DNA of 64,000 bases from Streptomyces sp. RKAG290 (lineage in GTDB: Bacteria > Actinomycetota > Actinomycetes > Streptomycetales > Streptomycetaceae): positions 1,488,001-1,552,000 of the forward strand of contig NZ_JAJOZC010000001.1 in the NCBI RefSeq assembly GCF_023701695.1, read 5' to 3'. Made by a program: the position numbers and the translations under genes. Positions 7,748-16,655 of the stretch are shown here, one piece after another. The notes below the pieces were generated by a model, which was not told the DNA's origin, did no database searches, and saw only the letters and a list, made by a program, of their open reading frames with translations. The first letter of the stretch is position 1. Every line of letters starts with the position of its first letter.

Positions 7748-9163
7748 TCAGCTGTCGAAGCCGAGCCCCACCCGGTCCATCGTCCGCAGCCACAGATTGC
7801 GGTGGCCGCCGTTGTCGTCGGCCCGGGCCAGGGACCGCTTCGTCAGCTCGATCCCGGCCCAGGCGAGCGGCTCGGGCGGGAACGGCATCGGCTTGCTGCG
7901 CACCATCTCCAGCGCGGTCCGCTCCGTCCGCTCGCCCGCGAGCAGATCGAGCATCACATCGGCGCCGAACCGGGTGGCCCCGACCCCGAGTCCGGTGTAT
8001 CCGGCGGCATAGGCGACCCGGCCCTGATGGGCCGTACCGAAGAATGCGGAGAACCGGGAACAGGTGTCGATCGCGCCGCCCCAGGCATGACTGAAACGCA
8101 CTCCGGCCAATTGCGGGAAACAGTCGAAGAACTGCCCGGCGAGCTTCAGGAAAGTCTCCGGCCGCTGGTCGAGATCGGCGCTGAGCCGGCCGCCGTACGG
8201 ATAGATCGCGTCATATCCGCCCCACAGGATCCGGTTGTCCGCGGAAAGCCGGAAGTAGTGGAACTGATTGGCGCTGTCCCCCAGTCCCTGCCGGTTCTTC
8301 CACCCGATGGCGGCGAGCTGGTCGGCGGTCAGCGGCTGCGTCATCAGCGCGTAGTCGTAGACCGGCACGGTGTACGGACGCACCCGCTTCACGAGCGAGG
8401 GGAAGATGTTCGTGCCGAGGGCGACCCGGCGGGCCAGCACCTTTCCGTACGGGGTGCGGACCGCCATTCCGGTTCCGGTTCTGGCCAGTTCCAGCCCCCG
8501 GGTGTGCTCGTAGATCCGGACGCCCAGGTCGAGACAGGCCTGCTTCAGGCCCCAGGCCAGCTTGGCGGGGTGCAGCATCGCTACGCCGCGCCGGTCCCAG
8601 AGGCCACCCAGGAATGTCGGTGAGTCGACTTCGGCGCGCAGCGCGTCACGGTCCAGGAACTCGACCCCGCCGAAGCCGAGGCGGTCGGCTTCCTGGTGCC
8701 ATTCCCGCAGCTCTTCGAGCTGGTGGGGCTGGGTGGCGACATCGATCTCGCCGGTGCGCTCGAACTCGCAGTCGATGCCGTAGCGGGCGACCGCCGCCTC
8801 GATGGCGTCGAGGTTGCGCGCGCCCAGCTCCTCCAGTTCCCGGATCTCCTCGGGCCAGCGCTCCAGCCCGTTGGGCAGGCCGTGGGTGAGGGAGGCGGCA
8901 CAGAACCCGCCGTTGCGGCCGGAGGCGGCCCAGCCCGTCTCGTGTCCCTCGATGAGGACGACGTCGCGTTCCGGTTCACGCTCCTTTGCGAGCAGCGCGG
9001 TCCACAGTCCGCTGTAGCCGGCGCCGATGACGAGCAGATCGCAGTGCTCGTCGCCGGTGAGCGCGGGAAGCGCTTCGGGCCGGCCCGGGTCGTCCAGCCA
9101 GAACGAGACCGGCTTCGCGTCGGCGAGTGATTGGGCAGCGGTGCGCATGGCAGCTGGGGCCAT
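7748..9163 (-). CDS. FAD-dependent amine oxidoreductase (DAO family; PuuB-like)
   Basis: The product has 471 residues. Near residue 45 is the FAD dinucleotide-binding motif DLLVIGAGYSGLWTALLAKE, followed by the GWAASGRNGGF segment typical of D-amino acid oxidase-fold enzymes and, near the C-terminus, YAAGYTGLGVGATRFGADV, which closes on the flavin. The family includes gamma-glutamylputrescine oxidase (PuuB). Its place as last gene of the putrescine-type ABC transporter operon suggests it oxidises an amine or gamma-glutamyl amine to the aldehyde, releasing ammonia and peroxide. ATG 9163 has GAAGGAG 9 bases upstream; the frame stays open further upstream only by chance. The exact substrate is inferred. 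Confidence 0.88.
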   Translation of the reverse strand: MAPAAMRTAAQSLADAKPVSFWLDDPGRPEALPALTGDEHCDLLVIGAGYSGLWTALLAKEREPERDVVLIEGHETGWAASGRNGGFCAASLTHGLPNGLERWPEEIRELEELGARNLDAIEAAVARYGIDCEFERTGEIDVATQPHQLEELREWHQEADRLGFGGVEFLDRDALRAEVDSPTFLGGLWDRRGVAMLHPAKLAWGLKQACLDLGVRIYEHTRGLELARTGTGMAVRTPYGKVLARRVALGTNIFPSLVKRVRPYTVPVYDYALMTQPLTADQLAAIGWKNRQGLGDSANQFHYFRLSADNRILWGGYDAIYPYGGRLSADLDQRPETFLKLAGQFFDCFPQLAGVRFSHAWGGAIDTCSRFSAFFGTAHQGRVAYAAGYTGLGVGATRFGADVMLDLLAGERTERTALEMVRSKPMPFPPEPLAWAGIELTKRSLARADDNGGHRNLWLRTMDRVGLGFDS

Positions 9164-9186
9164 GGTTTCCAACTCCTTCGGGACTT

Positions 9187-9990
9187 TCAGGGTCGTGCGC
9201 TGTTCTTCCGCCGGTTCGCGATCAGCTGGCCGGCGAGAACCACCAGTACCGCAATGATGAACATCGCCGTACCGATGACGTTGATCTGCACGGGCGTGCC
9301 GCGTTGTGCCGAACCCCAGACGAACATCGGGAAGGTCACGGTCGAGCCCGCGTTGAAATTGGTGATGATGAAATCGTCGAAGGAGAGCGCGAAGGCGAGC
9401 AGTGCTCCCGCGGCGATTCCCGGGGCGGCGATCGGCAGGGTCACCCGCAGGAAGGCCTGCACCGGTCCTGCGTACAGATCGCGGGCCGCCTCCTCCAGCC
9501 TGGGGTCCATCGACATGACCCGCGCCTTGACCGCCGTCACGACGAAGCTGAGGCAGAACATGATGTGCGCGATGAGGATCGTCCAGAAGCCCAGCTGCGC
9601 GCCCATGTTGAGGAACAGCGTGAGCAGCGACGCGGCCATGACGACCTCGGGCATCGCCATCGGCAGGAAGATCAGCGAGTTGATCGCGCCGCGCGCCCGG
9701 AAGCGGTAGCGGACCAGGGCGAACGCGATCATCGTGCCGAGCGCGGTCGCGCCGACCGTGGCCCAGACGGCGATCTGGAGGGAGAGCGAGAGCGAGCCGC
9801 ACATGTCGGCGACGCCGCAGGGGTCCTTCCAGGCGTCCAGCGAGAAGCGCTGCCAGGAGTAGTTGAAGCGGCCGTTGGGCTTGTTGAAGGAGAACACCAT
9901 CACGACGATGTTCGGCAGGATCATGTAGGCGAGGGTCAGCAGACCCGCGATGACGATCAGATGGCGTCGCAGCCAGCGCAGTACGGGCAT
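9187..9990 (-). CDS. potC: Polyamine-type ABC transporter permease (PotC-like)
   Basis: The 267-residue inner-membrane permease has about six helices (LIVIAGLLTLAYMILPNIVV first) and the BPD-transport EAA loop EEAARDLYAGPVQAFLRVTLP near residue 165, which docks on the ATPase. SPNIVV/FSFNKP near the N-terminus is typical of the PotC branch. Its ATG overlaps the stop of potB (TGATG), so the two are translationally coupled. The operon partners are PotB, PotA, PotD, an aldehyde dehydrogenase and an amine oxidoreductase, which points to putrescine or spermidine import for catabolism. Confidence 0.9.
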   Translation of the reverse strand: MPVLRWLRRHLIVIAGLLTLAYMILPNIVVMVFSFNKPNGRFNYSWQRFSLDAWKDPCGVADMCGSLSLSLQIAVWATVGATALGTMIAFALVRYRFRARGAINSLIFLPMAMPEVVMAASLLTLFLNMGAQLGFWTILIAHIMFCLSFVVTAVKARVMSMDPRLEEAARDLYAGPVQAFLRVTLPIAAPGIAAGALLAFALSFDDFIITNFNAGSTVTFPMFVWGSAQRGTPVQINVIGTAMFIIAVLVVLAGQLIANRRKNSARP

Positions 9991-10915
9991 CAGACCAGGT
10001 CCTCCGTCCCGGAGCGGCGGATGTAGAGGGTGACCGCGATCAGGACGACCGCCATCAGGATGAAGGAGAGCGCGGCCGCCGTCGGATAGTCCAGGACGCG
10101 CAGGAACTGCGTCTGGATGACGCTGCCGACCATCTTGGTGTCGGTGGAGCCCAGCAGTTCGGCGTTGACGTAGTCACCGCTGGCCGGGATGAAGGTCAGC
10201 AGGGTGCCGGAGACCACTCCCGGCATGGAGAGCGGGAACGTCACCTTCCGGAAGGTGGTGGCGGGGGTGGCGTACAGGTCGCCGGCCGCCTCGTGCAGCC
10301 TGCCGTCGATCCGCTCCAGCGAGGTGTAGAGCGGCAGGATCATGAACGGCAGGAAGTTGTACGTGAGACCGCAGACCACCGCCATCGGCGTGGCCAGCAC
10401 CCGGTTGGACTCGGTCCAGCCGAGCCAGCTGGTGACGTCCAGGACGTGCAGCGTGTTCAGTACGTCCACGACCGCCCCGCCGTCCGCGAGGATCGTCTTC
10501 CAGGCGAGCGTACGGATCAGGAAGCTGGTGAAGAACGGGGCGATGACCAGTACCAGGACCAGGTTGCGCCAGCGGCCCGCCTTGAACGCGATGAGGTAGG
10601 CGAGCGGGTAGCCGAGCAGCAGGCACAGGATCGTGGCGGTGCCGGCGTACAGCAGGGACCGGATGAACTGCGGGTAGTAGTCGGTCAGCGCGTCCCAGTA
10701 GGTCTGGAAGTGCCAGGTGACCTCGAAGCCCTTCTCCAGGGATCCGGTCTGCACGGACGTCGATGCCTGGTAGACCAGCGGCAGGGCGAAGAAGACGACG
10801 AGCCACAGGATGCCGGGCAGCAGCAGCCAGTAGGGGACGAGGCGCTTGCGGGTGGAGGGCTTGCGCACCTGCGGCTCGGCGGCGGGAGCGGGGGTGCCTC
10901 CTGGGTGACGGTCAC
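9990..10915 (-). CDS. potB: Polyamine-type ABC transporter permease (PotB-like), apparent frameshift near the start
   Basis: The membrane-spanning body is intact from about VRKPSTRKRLVPYWLLLPG onward, with six helices and an EAA loop (LHEAAGDLYATPATTFRKVTFP). GTG at 10913-10915 overlaps the potA stop (GTGA), as expected in such an operon, but reading from it shifts frame within 12 codons. Adding one C to the C5 run at 10890-10894 gives VTVTQEAPPAPAAEPQVRK and joins the body, total 308 residues. Alternatively translation could begin at GTG 10868 without any shift, losing a short disordered N-terminus. It forms the transport channel with PotC. Confidence 0.85.
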
Positions 10916-12060
10916 GTCGCGTCCTCCACGGTCTCCACACCGGCGTCGATGTCCTGGGCGGCGTCCAGGCCGAAGGTGTGCGCCGGGTTCCAGTGCAGGA
11001 CGACCTCGGCGCCGGAGGTGAGCCCCGCGCGCCGCTCGACGTTCTGCTCGTACACATGGAGGGCCTTGCCGGCCGGGCTCTCCACCACGTACTGCGTGGA
11101 GACGCCGATGAAGCTGGAGTCGACGATCCGTCCGGTGACCCGGTTGCGGCCCTGCTCTATGGAGTCCGCGTCGTCGCGGTGCGTGAGGGATATCTTCTCG
11201 GGGCGGATGCCGAGGAGCAGCTTGCCGCCGCTCGCGGTGGGGGCCGGACAGCGGTCGGTGGGCAGCCGCAGCTTCCCGCCGCCCGCGGCCACGACGATGT
11301 CCGTGCCGGTGGAGACGACCTCGCCCTCGATGAGGTTCGAGGTGCCGAGGAAGTTGGCGACGAAGGTCGTGCGCGGGTTCTCGTAGAGGTCGGCGGGGTC
11401 GCCGAGCTGTTCGACCCGGCCGGCGTTCATCACCGCGACGGTGTCGGCCATGGTCATGGCCTCCTCCTGGTCGTGGGTGACGTGGATGAACGTGATGCCG
11501 ACCTCGGTCTGGATGCGCTTGAGTTCGAGCTGCATCTGGCGGCGCAGCTTGAGGTCGAGCGCGCCGAGCGGTTCGTCGAGCAGCAGCACCTGCGGGTGGT
11601 TGATCAGGGCGCGGGCGACGGCGACGCGCTGTTGCTGGCCGCCGGAGAGCTGGTGCGGTTTGCGCCGGGCGAAGTCGCCGAGCTGGACGAGCTCCAGCAT
11701 GTCGTCGACCTGCTTCTTGACCGACTTGATGCCGCGCCGGCGCAGGCCGAAGGCGACGTTCTCCGTGATGTCGAGGTGCGGGAAGAGCGCGTAGCTCTGG
11801 AAGACCGTGTTGACGGGGCGCTTGTACGGCGGGAGGCCGGTGATGTCCCGGCCGCCGAGCGAGACGGTGCCGGTGGTGGCCTCCTCCAGGCCCGCGATCA
11901 TTCGCAGGGTGGTGGTCTTGCCGCAGCCGGACGCGCCGAGCAGCGCGAAGAAGGAGCCCTGCGGAACGGTCAGATCGAGCGGTTGGACGGCGGCGAAGGA
12001 GCCGTACGTCTTGCTGATCCCGGTGAGGCGGACGTCGCCGCCTGTCTGCTGCTGTGTCAT
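10912..12060 (-). CDS. potA: Polyamine-type ABC transporter ATP-binding protein (PotA-like)
   Basis: This 382-residue ATPase has Walker A GASGCGKTTT at about residue 42, a Q-loop (NTVFQSYALFPH), signature LSGGQQQRVAVARAL, Walker B LLLDEPLGALD and the switch His in VTHDQEEAM. A C-terminal TOBE-type domain follows (GIRPEKISL...VTGRIVDSSFIGVSTQYVV), as expected for PotA/CysA-type importers. It energises import with PotB and PotC. The start at 12060 lies 52 bp from the potD stop. The stop overlaps the potB GTG by four bases. Confidence 0.93.
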   Translation of the reverse strand: MTQQQTGGDVRLTGISKTYGSFAAVQPLDLTVPQGSFFALLGASGCGKTTTLRMIAGLEEATTGTVSLGGRDITGLPPYKRPVNTVFQSYALFPHLDITENVAFGLRRRGIKSVKKQVDDMLELVQLGDFARRKPHQLSGGQQQRVAVARALINHPQVLLLDEPLGALDLKLRRQMQLELKRIQTEVGITFIHVTHDQEEAMTMADTVAVMNAGRVEQLGDPADLYENPRTTFVANFLGTSNLIEGEVVSTGTDIVVAAGGGKLRLPTDRCPAPTASGGKLLLGIRPEKISLTHRDDADSIEQGRNRVTGRIVDSSFIGVSTQYVVESPAGKALHVYEQNVERRAGLTSGAEVVLHWNPAHTFGLDAAQDIDAGVETVEDAT

Positions 12061-12112
12061 GGATCGCAGTCCCAGTGGTGTCAGAGGGAGATCAGGGAAG
12101 GGAGGGCGGCGG

Positions 12113-13353
12113 TCAGGCGCCGATGAGCTTGGCGAACTTCTCCTCGTACGCCGTCTCTTCCTTGGAGGTCAGGGAACGGAAGGCGTGCGACTTCGCGGCC
12201 ATCGCCTTGTCCGGGAGGATCAGCGTGTTGGCGGCCATGGCCTTGTCGATCCGGGCCAGTTCGTCGCGGACGCCGTCGACCGGGCAGACGTAGTTGATGT
12301 ACGCGGCGAGCCGGGCGGCCACCGGGGGCTCGTAGTAGTAGTCCATGAGCTTCTCGGCGTTCGTCTTGTGCCGCGCCTTGGCCGGGACCAGCATGTTGTC
12401 GCTGGAGGTGACGTATCCGGCGGCCGGGATGGCGTACTTGATGTCCGGGTTCCCGGCCTGGAGCTGGATGATGTCGCCGGCCCAGGCGACGCAGGCGGCG
12501 ATGTCGCCCTTGTCGAGGTCCGCGGTGTAGTCGTTGCCGGTGAAGCGGCGTATCTGCTTCCTGTCGACGCCCTTCTGGATCCGGGCTATCGCGGCGTCGT
12601 AGTCGTCGTCGGTGAACGTGCCGGGGTCCTTGCCCATGTCGAGCAGGGTCATCCCCACCGAGTCGCGCATCTCCGAGAGGAAGCCGACCCGGCCCTTGAG
12701 TTCGGGGTCGTCCAGCAGCTGGCTGACGGAGTCGACCTTGCGGCCTCCCGTCGCCTTGGCGTTGTACGCGATGACCGTGGGGATGCCGGTCCAGGGATAC
12801 GAGTAGGCACGGCCCGGGTCCCAGTCGGGGGTGCGGAACTGGGACGAGAGGTTGGCGAAGGCGTGCGGCAGGTTCGCCGGGTCGAGCTTCTGGGCCCAGC
12901 CGAGCCGGATGACGCGGGCGGCCAGCCAGTCGGTGACGATGATCAGGTCGCGGCCGGTGTCCTGGCCGGCCGCGAGCTGCGGTTTGATCTTGCCGAAGAA
13001 CTCGACGTTGTCGTTGATGTCCTCGGTGTACTTGACCTTGATCCCGGTGCGTTCGGTGAACGCGTCCAGGGTGGGCCGGTGCTTCTCGTCCTCGCTGACG
13101 TCCATGTACTCGGTCCAGTTGGAGAAGTTGATCTGCTTCTCCTGGGCCGAGTGGTCGTCCGAGGCGGCCGCCGCGTCCCCTCCCGCTTGGCGGGAGGGAT
13201 TCCGCACGCGCTCAGGGTTCCCAGTGCGAGCGCGCCGGCGCCGGAGGCGCGCAGCAGCGATCGGCGGGTGAGGGCTCCCCTGCCACTGGTCAGACTGCGA
13301 CGCATCGCGGCCAGCTGGGCCGCGGAGAGACGCTCGGGCTCGTACTGCTCCAT
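12113..13353 (-). pseudogene. potD: Polyamine-binding lipoprotein (PotD/PotF-like), frameshifted in this sequence
   Basis: With one base restored the product is about 413 residues. The N-terminus MEQYEPERLSAAQLAAMRRS leads to a twin-arginine lipoprotein signal, TRRSLLRASGAGALALGTLS, then AC at the lipobox. The mature binding protein (INFSNWTEYMD...TLDAFTERTGIKVKYTEDIN...) is in another frame. The break is at a run of four C (13177-13180); one extra base gives GIPPAKREGDAAAASDDHS. Type 1 extracellular binding folds of this family capture putrescine or spermidine and hand it to PotBC. Position two in the operon behind the aldehyde dehydrogenase fits. A second, intact paralogue is at 22934-24097. 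Confidence 0.87.
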
Positions 13354-13396
13354 GCGCGTTGCCCTTTCGGGTGGGTCGGCGGCCGGACCGGCCGGG

Positions 13397-14911
13397 TTAT
13401 CGGTCCCCGAAGACGGTGCGGTGCCAGTCCTTGCGGGCGACCGCGGTGTTGTCGTACATGACGTGCTTGACCTGCGTGTATTCCTCGAAGGAGTACGAGG
13501 ACATGTCCTTGCCGAAGCCGCTGGCCTTGTATCCGCCGTGCGGCATCTCGCTGAGGATCGGGATGTGGTCGTTCACCCAGACGCAGCCCGCCTGGATCTC
13601 GCGGGTGGCGCGGCCCGCCCGGTACACGTCGCGGCTCCAGGCGGAGGCGGCGAGTCCGTAGGGGGTGTCGTTGGCCAGCGCGATGCCTTCGTCGTCGGTG
13701 TCGAAGGGCAGCACGACCAGGACGGGGCCGAAGATCTCGGACTGGACGATCTCGCTGTCCTGGGCCGCTCCGGTGACCAGGGTCGGCCGGTAGTAGGCGC
13801 CGTCGGCCAGCTCGCCGCCCGGGGCCTCGCCGCCGGTGACGACGGTGGCGTAGGCGCGGGCACGCTCGACGAAGGCGGCGACCCGGTCGCGCTGGGCGTG
13901 GCTGATCAGCGGGCCGAGGTCCGTCCCCGGGGCGAACGGGTCGCCGAGCCGGACCGTCTCCATCAGCTCGGCGACGCCCTGCACGAAGGCGTCGTAGAGC
14001 GGGCGCTGGACGTAGGCCCGGGTGGCTGCCGTGCAGTCCTGGCCGGTGTTGATGAGGGCTCCGGCGACCGCTCCGTTGACCGCCGCCTCCAGGTCCGCGT
14101 CGTCGAAGACCAGGAAGGGGGCCTTGCCGCCGAGTTCGAGGTGGAGGCGCTTGACGGTGGAGGTGGCGATCTCGGCGACCCGCTTGCCGACGGCGGTGGA
14201 GCCGGTGAAGGAGGTCATCACGACGTCGGGGTGGCCGACGAGGTGCTCGCCCGCGTCCTTGCCGGCGCCGGTGACGATGTTGATCACGCCGTCCGGGATA
14301 CCCGCCTCGGTGGCCGCCTGCGCGAACATCAACGAGGTCAGGGGGGTGATCTCGGCGGGCTTCAGCACGATGGTGTTGCCCGCCGCGATGGCCGGGAGCA
14401 CCTTCCAGGCAGCCATCTGGAGCGGGTAGTTCCAGGGGGCGATGGAGCCGATGACGCCGATCGCCTCACGCCGTACGTACGAGGTGTGGTCGCCGTCGTA
14501 CTCGGCGGCCGAGCTGCCCTCCAGGTGGCGGGCGGCACCGGCGAAGAACGAGGTGTTGTCGACCGTGCCGGGCACGTCGAACTCGGTGGAGAGCTTGACC
14601 GGCTTGCCGCACTGCAGGGACTCCGCGTACGCGAAGTCGTCCGCCTGCTCGGCGAGGACCGCGGCGAAGCGGTGCATCGCCTCGGAGCGCTCGGCCGGGG
14701 TGGCCCCCGACCAGCCGGGGAAGGCCGCGCGGGCGGCGGCGACGGCCGCGTCCACGTCGGCGGTGCCCGCCAGCTCGTATGTATAGACGCTTCGGCCCGT
14801 GGCCGGGTTCACCACGTCGTGGCTGCGTCCCGATGTGCCGGGCCGCAGTCTTCCGCCGATGTACTGCGCGCCGTCCGCGAAGCGGTCCTGTACCTGGAAG
14901 CTGTTGCCCAT
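13397..14911 (-). CDS. Gamma-aminobutyraldehyde-type dehydrogenase
   Basis: This is a 504-residue NAD(P)-dependent aldehyde dehydrogenase. Motifs are SIAPWNYPLQMAAWK (nucleotide site), SFTGSTAVGKRV (Rossmann glycine), LELGGKAPFLV (general base Glu) and NTGQDCTAATR (catalytic Cys). It would oxidise 4-aminobutanal, made from putrescine, to GABA. ATG 14911 is preceded by GGAGGA 7 bases upstream; the open frame further upstream crosses the promoter. It is first in the minus-strand polyamine operon, with potD 43 bp downstream. The promoter region contains two CAACGGAAT-type motifs that recur at the second aldehyde dehydrogenase. Confidence 0.9.
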   Translation of the reverse strand: MGNSFQVQDRFADGAQYIGGRLRPGTSGRSHDVVNPATGRSVYTYELAGTADVDAAVAAARAAFPGWSGATPAERSEAMHRFAAVLAEQADDFAYAESLQCGKPVKLSTEFDVPGTVDNTSFFAGAARHLEGSSAAEYDGDHTSYVRREAIGVIGSIAPWNYPLQMAAWKVLPAIAAGNTIVLKPAEITPLTSLMFAQAATEAGIPDGVINIVTGAGKDAGEHLVGHPDVVMTSFTGSTAVGKRVAEIATSTVKRLHLELGGKAPFLVFDDADLEAAVNGAVAGALINTGQDCTAATRAYVQRPLYDAFVQGVAELMETVRLGDPFAPGTDLGPLISHAQRDRVAAFVERARAYATVVTGGEAPGGELADGAYYRPTLVTGAAQDSEIVQSEIFGPVLVVLPFDTDDEGIALANDTPYGLAASAWSRDVYRAGRATREIQAGCVWVNDHIPILSEMPHGGYKASGFGKDMSSYSFEEYTQVKHVMYDNTAVARKDWHRTVFGDR

Positions 14912-15008
14912 CACGCTCTCCTCCGCCGCTTCCCCGGAGAGCGGGGGCGGCGTAGCTTCTGCTCGATTTGAGTGCCGATCCTGACAGAGGGGACTGAGCC
15001 CAACAAGT

Positions 15009-15046
15009 GATTCCGTTGTTGCCTTTTGGTTACGCAACGGAATCTG
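15009..15046. promoter_or_regulatory. Inverted-repeat operator candidate upstream of the polyamine operon
   Basis: GATTCCGTTG at 15009-15018 is exactly inverted at 15035-15044 (CAACGGAATC), 16 bases apart. On the minus strand the left arm reads CAACAACGGAATC. The same CAACAACGnAAT core occurs at 25839-25850, in front of the second aldehyde dehydrogenase and the AsnC-type regulator, which suggests a shared regulator. Confidence 0.5.
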
Positions 15047-15117
15047 TCGACCATGTGTCGCGTCGGTGCGGAATTCCCCGTACGTAGTGTCAGTGGCGGA
15101 TGCCAGACTCGCGTGTC

Positions 15118-15696
15118 ATGAAACGCATGGGGGATGTCCGGGATGCCGACGAACTGGTGGCGCGTGCCGCTCGCGGCGAGAAGGTGAAGTACCTGAGGTT
15201 CTGGGGGCACCGGCCGCGCCCGGACGGTGCGATCGGTGCGAGCTGCCTCAGCCAGTGGTGGCCGTCGCCGTTCACGGTCGACGGCGTGACGTACGCGTCG
15301 GCCGAGCACTGGATGATGGCCGGCAAGGCGCGGCTGTTCGGTGACGCGGAGGCGGCGGCCCGGGCGGTGGCGGCGAGGAGCCCGGCCGAGGCGAAGAAGG
15401 TGGGCCGCCTGGTCCGCGACTTCGACGATGCGCTCTGGCAGCGCGAGCGGTACGGGCTCGTGGTGAGGGGCAGCGTCCATAAGTTCGGCCAGGATCCGGC
15501 GCTGCGGGAGTTCCTGCTGGGCACGGGCGAGCGGGTGCTGGTGGAGGCGAGCCCGATGGACCGGATCTGGGGCATCGGGCTGGCGGCGGACGATCCGCGT
15601 GCGGAGGATCCGGCGTCCTGGCGGGGCCTGAATCTGCTCGGTTTCGCGCTGATGGACGCGCGGGACGAGCTGCGCGGCAGGACGAGCGGGACATGA
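15118..15696 (+). CDS. NADAR/YbiA-family protein
   Basis: This 192-residue protein belongs to the NADAR (YbiA-like) family, whose members remove ADP-ribose or hydrolyse riboflavin-pathway N-glycosides. Typical features are KVKYLRFWGH, LSQWWPSPFTVDG, the TYASAEHWMMAGKARLFGD block and a C-terminal RIWGIGLAADDPR...WRGLNLLGFALMDAR. ATG 15118 is used; in-frame ATGs at 15100 and 15127 are alternatives and none has a clear ribosome site, so a short-leader transcript is possible. It is divergent from the polyamine operon and ends in a strong bidirectional terminator. Confidence 0.85.
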   Translation: MKRMGDVRDADELVARAARGEKVKYLRFWGHRPRPDGAIGASCLSQWWPSPFTVDGVTYASAEHWMMAGKARLFGDAEAAARAVAARSPAEAKKVGRLVRDFDDALWQRERYGLVVRGSVHKFGQDPALREFLLGTGERVLVEASPMDRIWGIGLAADDPRAEDPASWRGLNLLGFALMDARDELRGRTSGT

Positions 15697-15699
15697 GAA

Positions 15700-15742
15700 G
15701 GGCCGCGGGGCGGTGGGAGGAGATCCCACCGCCCCGCGGCCC
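15700..15742. terminator. Perfect 19-bp bidirectional terminator hairpin
   Basis: GGGCCGCGGGGCGGTGGGA at 15700-15718 is exactly complementary to 15724-15742, loop GGAGA. It lies between two convergent genes and would end transcription from both sides. Confidence 0.85.
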
Positions 15743-15775
15743 GTCCGTCTGCTGCTCCGGCCCGCGGGAGCGGTG

Positions 15776-16531
15776 CTACCGCCCCACGCCGACGACCATG
15801 GAGACCGCCGTCGGCTGGTACTCGTAGTCGCTGTCGTCGTCGAACCTGTCGTTGGTGACGGCCCAGATGAAGAATCCCAGGAAGGCCGCACTGACGACGA
15901 TGCCGATCGAGCCGAGGATGATGCCCGCCAGGGCCACCCCGCCGTTGTCCGCCTCGCCCCGGCTGACCCGGCCCCGGCCTATGAGACCGAAGATCAGCGC
16001 GAGGACGCCGAGGATGATGCCGAGGCCGTACATGCAAAAGCCCGCCACCGCGATGATGCCGAGCACCATGGAGGCGATCCCCAGCCCGTTCGCCGGCTGG
16101 GGTCCGCCCCAGCCGTTCTGGCCGTAGCCCGGGTATCCCGGGTAGCCGCCGTACTGCGGGGGCTGCGGCGCCGGGTAGCCGTAGTGCCCGCCCGGCTGCG
16201 GGGGCTGACCGGCCGGGTAGCCGTACTGCCCCACGGGCGGCGGGACCGGCTGCCCCGGACCGTTCGGGCCGACCGGCGGTGGCGGCAGGGTGCCGGGGCC
16301 GTACCAGCCGCCGGGGCCGGACGGCTGCCCCGCGTCCGGTGCGTCACCGAAACCGACCGTGGGCGCGGGGCCCGGTGCGGCGTTCGGCATCGAGGTGACG
16401 GTCTGCTGGTCGTGCACGGGCGGCGGGCGGGTGTCCTCGGTGTTCTTCTCCAGCGGCACCCTGTTGTCCGGCGGAGCCCACGGATCGCGCTGCGCGGCCC
16501 CGTCCGCAGGCTGCTCTGTGTTGTCTGACAT
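15776..16531 (-). CDS. DUF4190-domain membrane protein with Pro/Gly/Tyr-rich N-terminus
   Basis: This is a 251-residue protein. Residues 1-145 are low complexity, with repeats of the type PPQPGGHYGYPAPQPPQYGG. Two hydrophobic hairpins follow (LGIASMVLGIIAVAGFCMYGLGIILGVLALIFG and VALAGIILGSIGIVVSAAFLG), separated by the conserved RGRVSRGEADNGG, the DUF4190 signature. The function is unknown; such proteins are abundant in Streptomyces membranes. It is divergent from the adenosine deaminase gene and convergent with the NADAR gene. Confidence 0.85.
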   Translation of the reverse strand: MSDNTEQPADGAAQRDPWAPPDNRVPLEKNTEDTRPPPVHDQQTVTSMPNAAPGPAPTVGFGDAPDAGQPSGPGGWYGPGTLPPPPVGPNGPGQPVPPPVGQYGYPAGQPPQPGGHYGYPAPQPPQYGGYPGYPGYGQNGWGGPQPANGLGIASMVLGIIAVAGFCMYGLGIILGVLALIFGLIGRGRVSRGEADNGGVALAGIILGSIGIVVSAAFLGFFIWAVTNDRFDDDSDYEYQPTAVSMVVGVGR

Positions 16532-16655
16532 GGGCCTCCCCCATCGTGATGACCGTCACGCTACGGCCCGCTCCCGTCCTACGATGACTTCCGTCCACTG
16601 CCCGGTTCCCACGCGGATCCGGGCACCGCGTCACTCCACGCCCCCGGAGGATCCG

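Noticed and set aside
11807..14971. 1054-codon plus-strand open frame across potA, potD and the aldehyde dehydrogenase
   Set aside because: It spans three well-supported minus-strand genes and has no recognisable motif or ribosome site.
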